Source: Deltaproteobacteria bacterium (GTDB lineage: Bacteria > Myxococcota_A > UBA9042 > DTJE01). Taken from it: DNA of 6,165 bases. The stretch covers positions 1-6,165 of the forward strand of contig JADHTP010000199.1 of NCBI GenBank assembly GCA_016784945.1, read 5' to 3'. The position numbers and the translations under genes are program-made. This document shows positions 5,322-6,165 of this stretch, piece by piece; within the stretch, counting starts at the first letter, position 1, and the number at the start of each line of letters is the position of its first letter. The notes below the pieces were generated by a model. It was not told the DNA's origin. It saw only the letters and a program-made list of their open reading frames with translations, and ran no database searches.

Positions 5322-6165
5322 ATGGCGAAAACCGTTTACATACGGACACACGATGGCGTTCTTGTTCGTTTCGATGACCCCGCCGTCCTGAAGTCCTGGC
5401 TGGAAGCCGGAAAGATAACCTTCGCGGACCTCTATCGGAACGAGGACCTGAAATGGGTGCCGGTGTCCGGACTCTTCGAGATAAAAAGCGAAGCCCTGGG
5501 CACCGAGGACAAGCAGACGGAATCCGAAGAACAGGATGCGCCCGTAGTCCAGAAGCCGCCGCTGCCCGTACAGACGCCCACCGTTCCCATGGTGATGAAG
5601 CCGTTGGAAGAACCCGAGCCGGAGCCGGAGCAGCAGGTTCAGGTACCGACGGATGATCGACCTAGGCTGGAAGTCGAGGTGGTCCAGGCCCCGCCGGAAC
5701 CGGAAGAGGAGCCGGCCAAAGCGGCCTTTCACGAGTACGTGTCTCCGAAAGTCGATGACCCCGGGCCGAAGCGGGTCGCCTCGGAAGCAGAGGGTCAGCG
5801 TGTGTGGGCCGTCGACGACGACGTGGAATCGGACGAACTGGAACTGTGGGGCTCGGAAGCGGATGCGATGTGGCTTGCCGAGCAGAGAAGGACCCGTCGA
5901 CGCCTCCTGATCGGCGCCTTGACATGTGTGGCCATCGCCGTCCTTGGGGCCCTTGGTTGGTACTGGTTGACGGAACAGAAGAACGTAGCCGCCCCGCCGG
6001 CGACGGAAAAGACCACCCTGCCGGCGGTGAGCAGGAAGACGCCACCGCCTTTGCCTCCCGTTCCGAAACCCGAGGTCGAGGCCAGACCGGTCGTGGTCGA
6101 AGACGCCGTTTCGGCATCGGACGCGAAGGAGCAGGCCCGGGAGACACCGGTACCGGAAACCCTGG
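5322..6165 (+). CDS. GYF-like module single-TM protein, 3' end outside the window
   Basis: The frame is open from ATG 5322 to the window edge, giving 281 codons with no stop. Residues 4-54 form a compact module with D11-G12, F17, W26 and W45, which aligns without gaps to residues 155-197 of the preceding protein. A long Pro/Glu-rich acidic region follows (about 60-180, with EEPEPEPEQQ at 96-105). One membrane helix (about 194-216) comes right after the basic RRTRRR (189-194), so the N-terminus should be cytoplasmic. The part beyond the helix is Pro-rich (TPPPLPPVPKPEVE, 240-253), as in TonB- or SPOR-like spanning proteins, and probably leads to a periplasmic domain outside the window. No clear ribosome site is seen: the start is eight bases after the previous stop, with an A8 run between, suggesting translational coupling. 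An in-frame ATG at 5301 would add seven residues and overlap the upstream gene. Function is unknown. Confidence 0.8.
   Translation, partial: MAKTVYIRTHDGVLVRFDDPAVLKSWLEAGKITFADLYRNEDLKWVPVSGLFEIKSEALGTEDKQTESEEQDAPVVQKPPLPVQTPTVPMVMKPLEEPEPEPEQQVQVPTDDRPRLEVEVVQAPPEPEEEPAKAAFHEYVSPKVDDPGPKRVASEAEGQRVWAVDDDVESDELELWGSEADAMWLAEQRRTRRRLLIGALTCVAIAVLGALGWYWLTEQKNVAAPPATEKTTLPAVSRKTPPPLPPVPKPEVEARPVVVEDAVSASDAKEQARETPVPETL

Noticed and set aside
5305..5324. Programmed frameshift fusing the zinc-ribbon protein to the downstream protein
   Set aside because: The downstream frame is -1 relative to the upstream gene. The TTT TAA site would allow re-pairing in +1 (TTT again) but not well in -1 (CTT), so it leads to the wrong frame.
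4378..5349. A 323-codon minus-strand frame covering the zinc-ribbon gene
   Set aside because: The translation is Arg/Gly/His-rich without motifs, whereas the plus strand encodes paired CxxC knuckles, a W-containing module and a clean membrane helix behind a ribosome site.
5662..6147. A 161-codon minus-strand frame at the right end
   Set aside because: The Pro/Arg/Ser-rich translation is the complement of the Pro/Glu-rich plus-strand gene and has no motif or start signal.
1..6165. Search for tRNA, rRNA, CRISPR, IS ends, toxin-antitoxin or defence genes
   Set aside because: No cloverleaf, regularly spaced repeats, transposase-like protein or terminal inverted repeats were seen; nearly all of the window is accounted for by the five genes.

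Overview
The window is ordinary high-GC bacterial chromosome holding five protein-coding genes, the first and last cut by the window edges. I see no mobile element, CRISPR array, rRNA or tRNA. Three features point loosely to a Myxococcota/Desulfobacterota-type ('deltaproteobacterial') lineage, though this is an inference from protein style and not a marker-based assignment: an FtsK translocase, a secreted-type lamin-tail-domain protein, and two membrane-anchored proteins sharing a small W-rich GYF-like module, one of them with an N-terminal zinc ribbon.

Layout. Bases 1-219 hold the C-terminal end of a lamin-tail-domain protein (+). An 18-base gap with a Shine-Dalgarno sequence leads into a 12-helix MFS symporter of the glycoside-pentoside-hexuronide (GPH, MFS_2) type (238-1662, +); the two are probably co-transcribed. 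A 75-base convergent gap (1663-1737) holds two hairpins. ftsK follows on the minus strand (1738-4212). A 168-base divergent region (4213-4380) has a good sigma70-like promoter for ftsK, a weaker one for the rightward genes, and a 9-bp inverted repeat centred exactly on the ftsK promoter. Rightward from 4381 is a gene for a zinc-ribbon/GYF-like/single-TM protein (4381-5313), then a second single-TM protein (5322 to beyond the window end).

How the genes relate. The only confident biochemical roles are FtsK (ATP-driven DNA translocation at the division septum and chromosome dimer resolution) and a cation-coupled transporter of unknown substrate. The two rightward genes encode topologically similar inner-membrane proteins with cytoplasmic N-termini, and their soluble modules align without gaps over 43 residues. 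They look like a functional pair, but their role cannot be read from sequence. The most notable observations are this paired module, the symmetric repeat around the ftsK promoter, and the lower GC content of much of the transporter gene.
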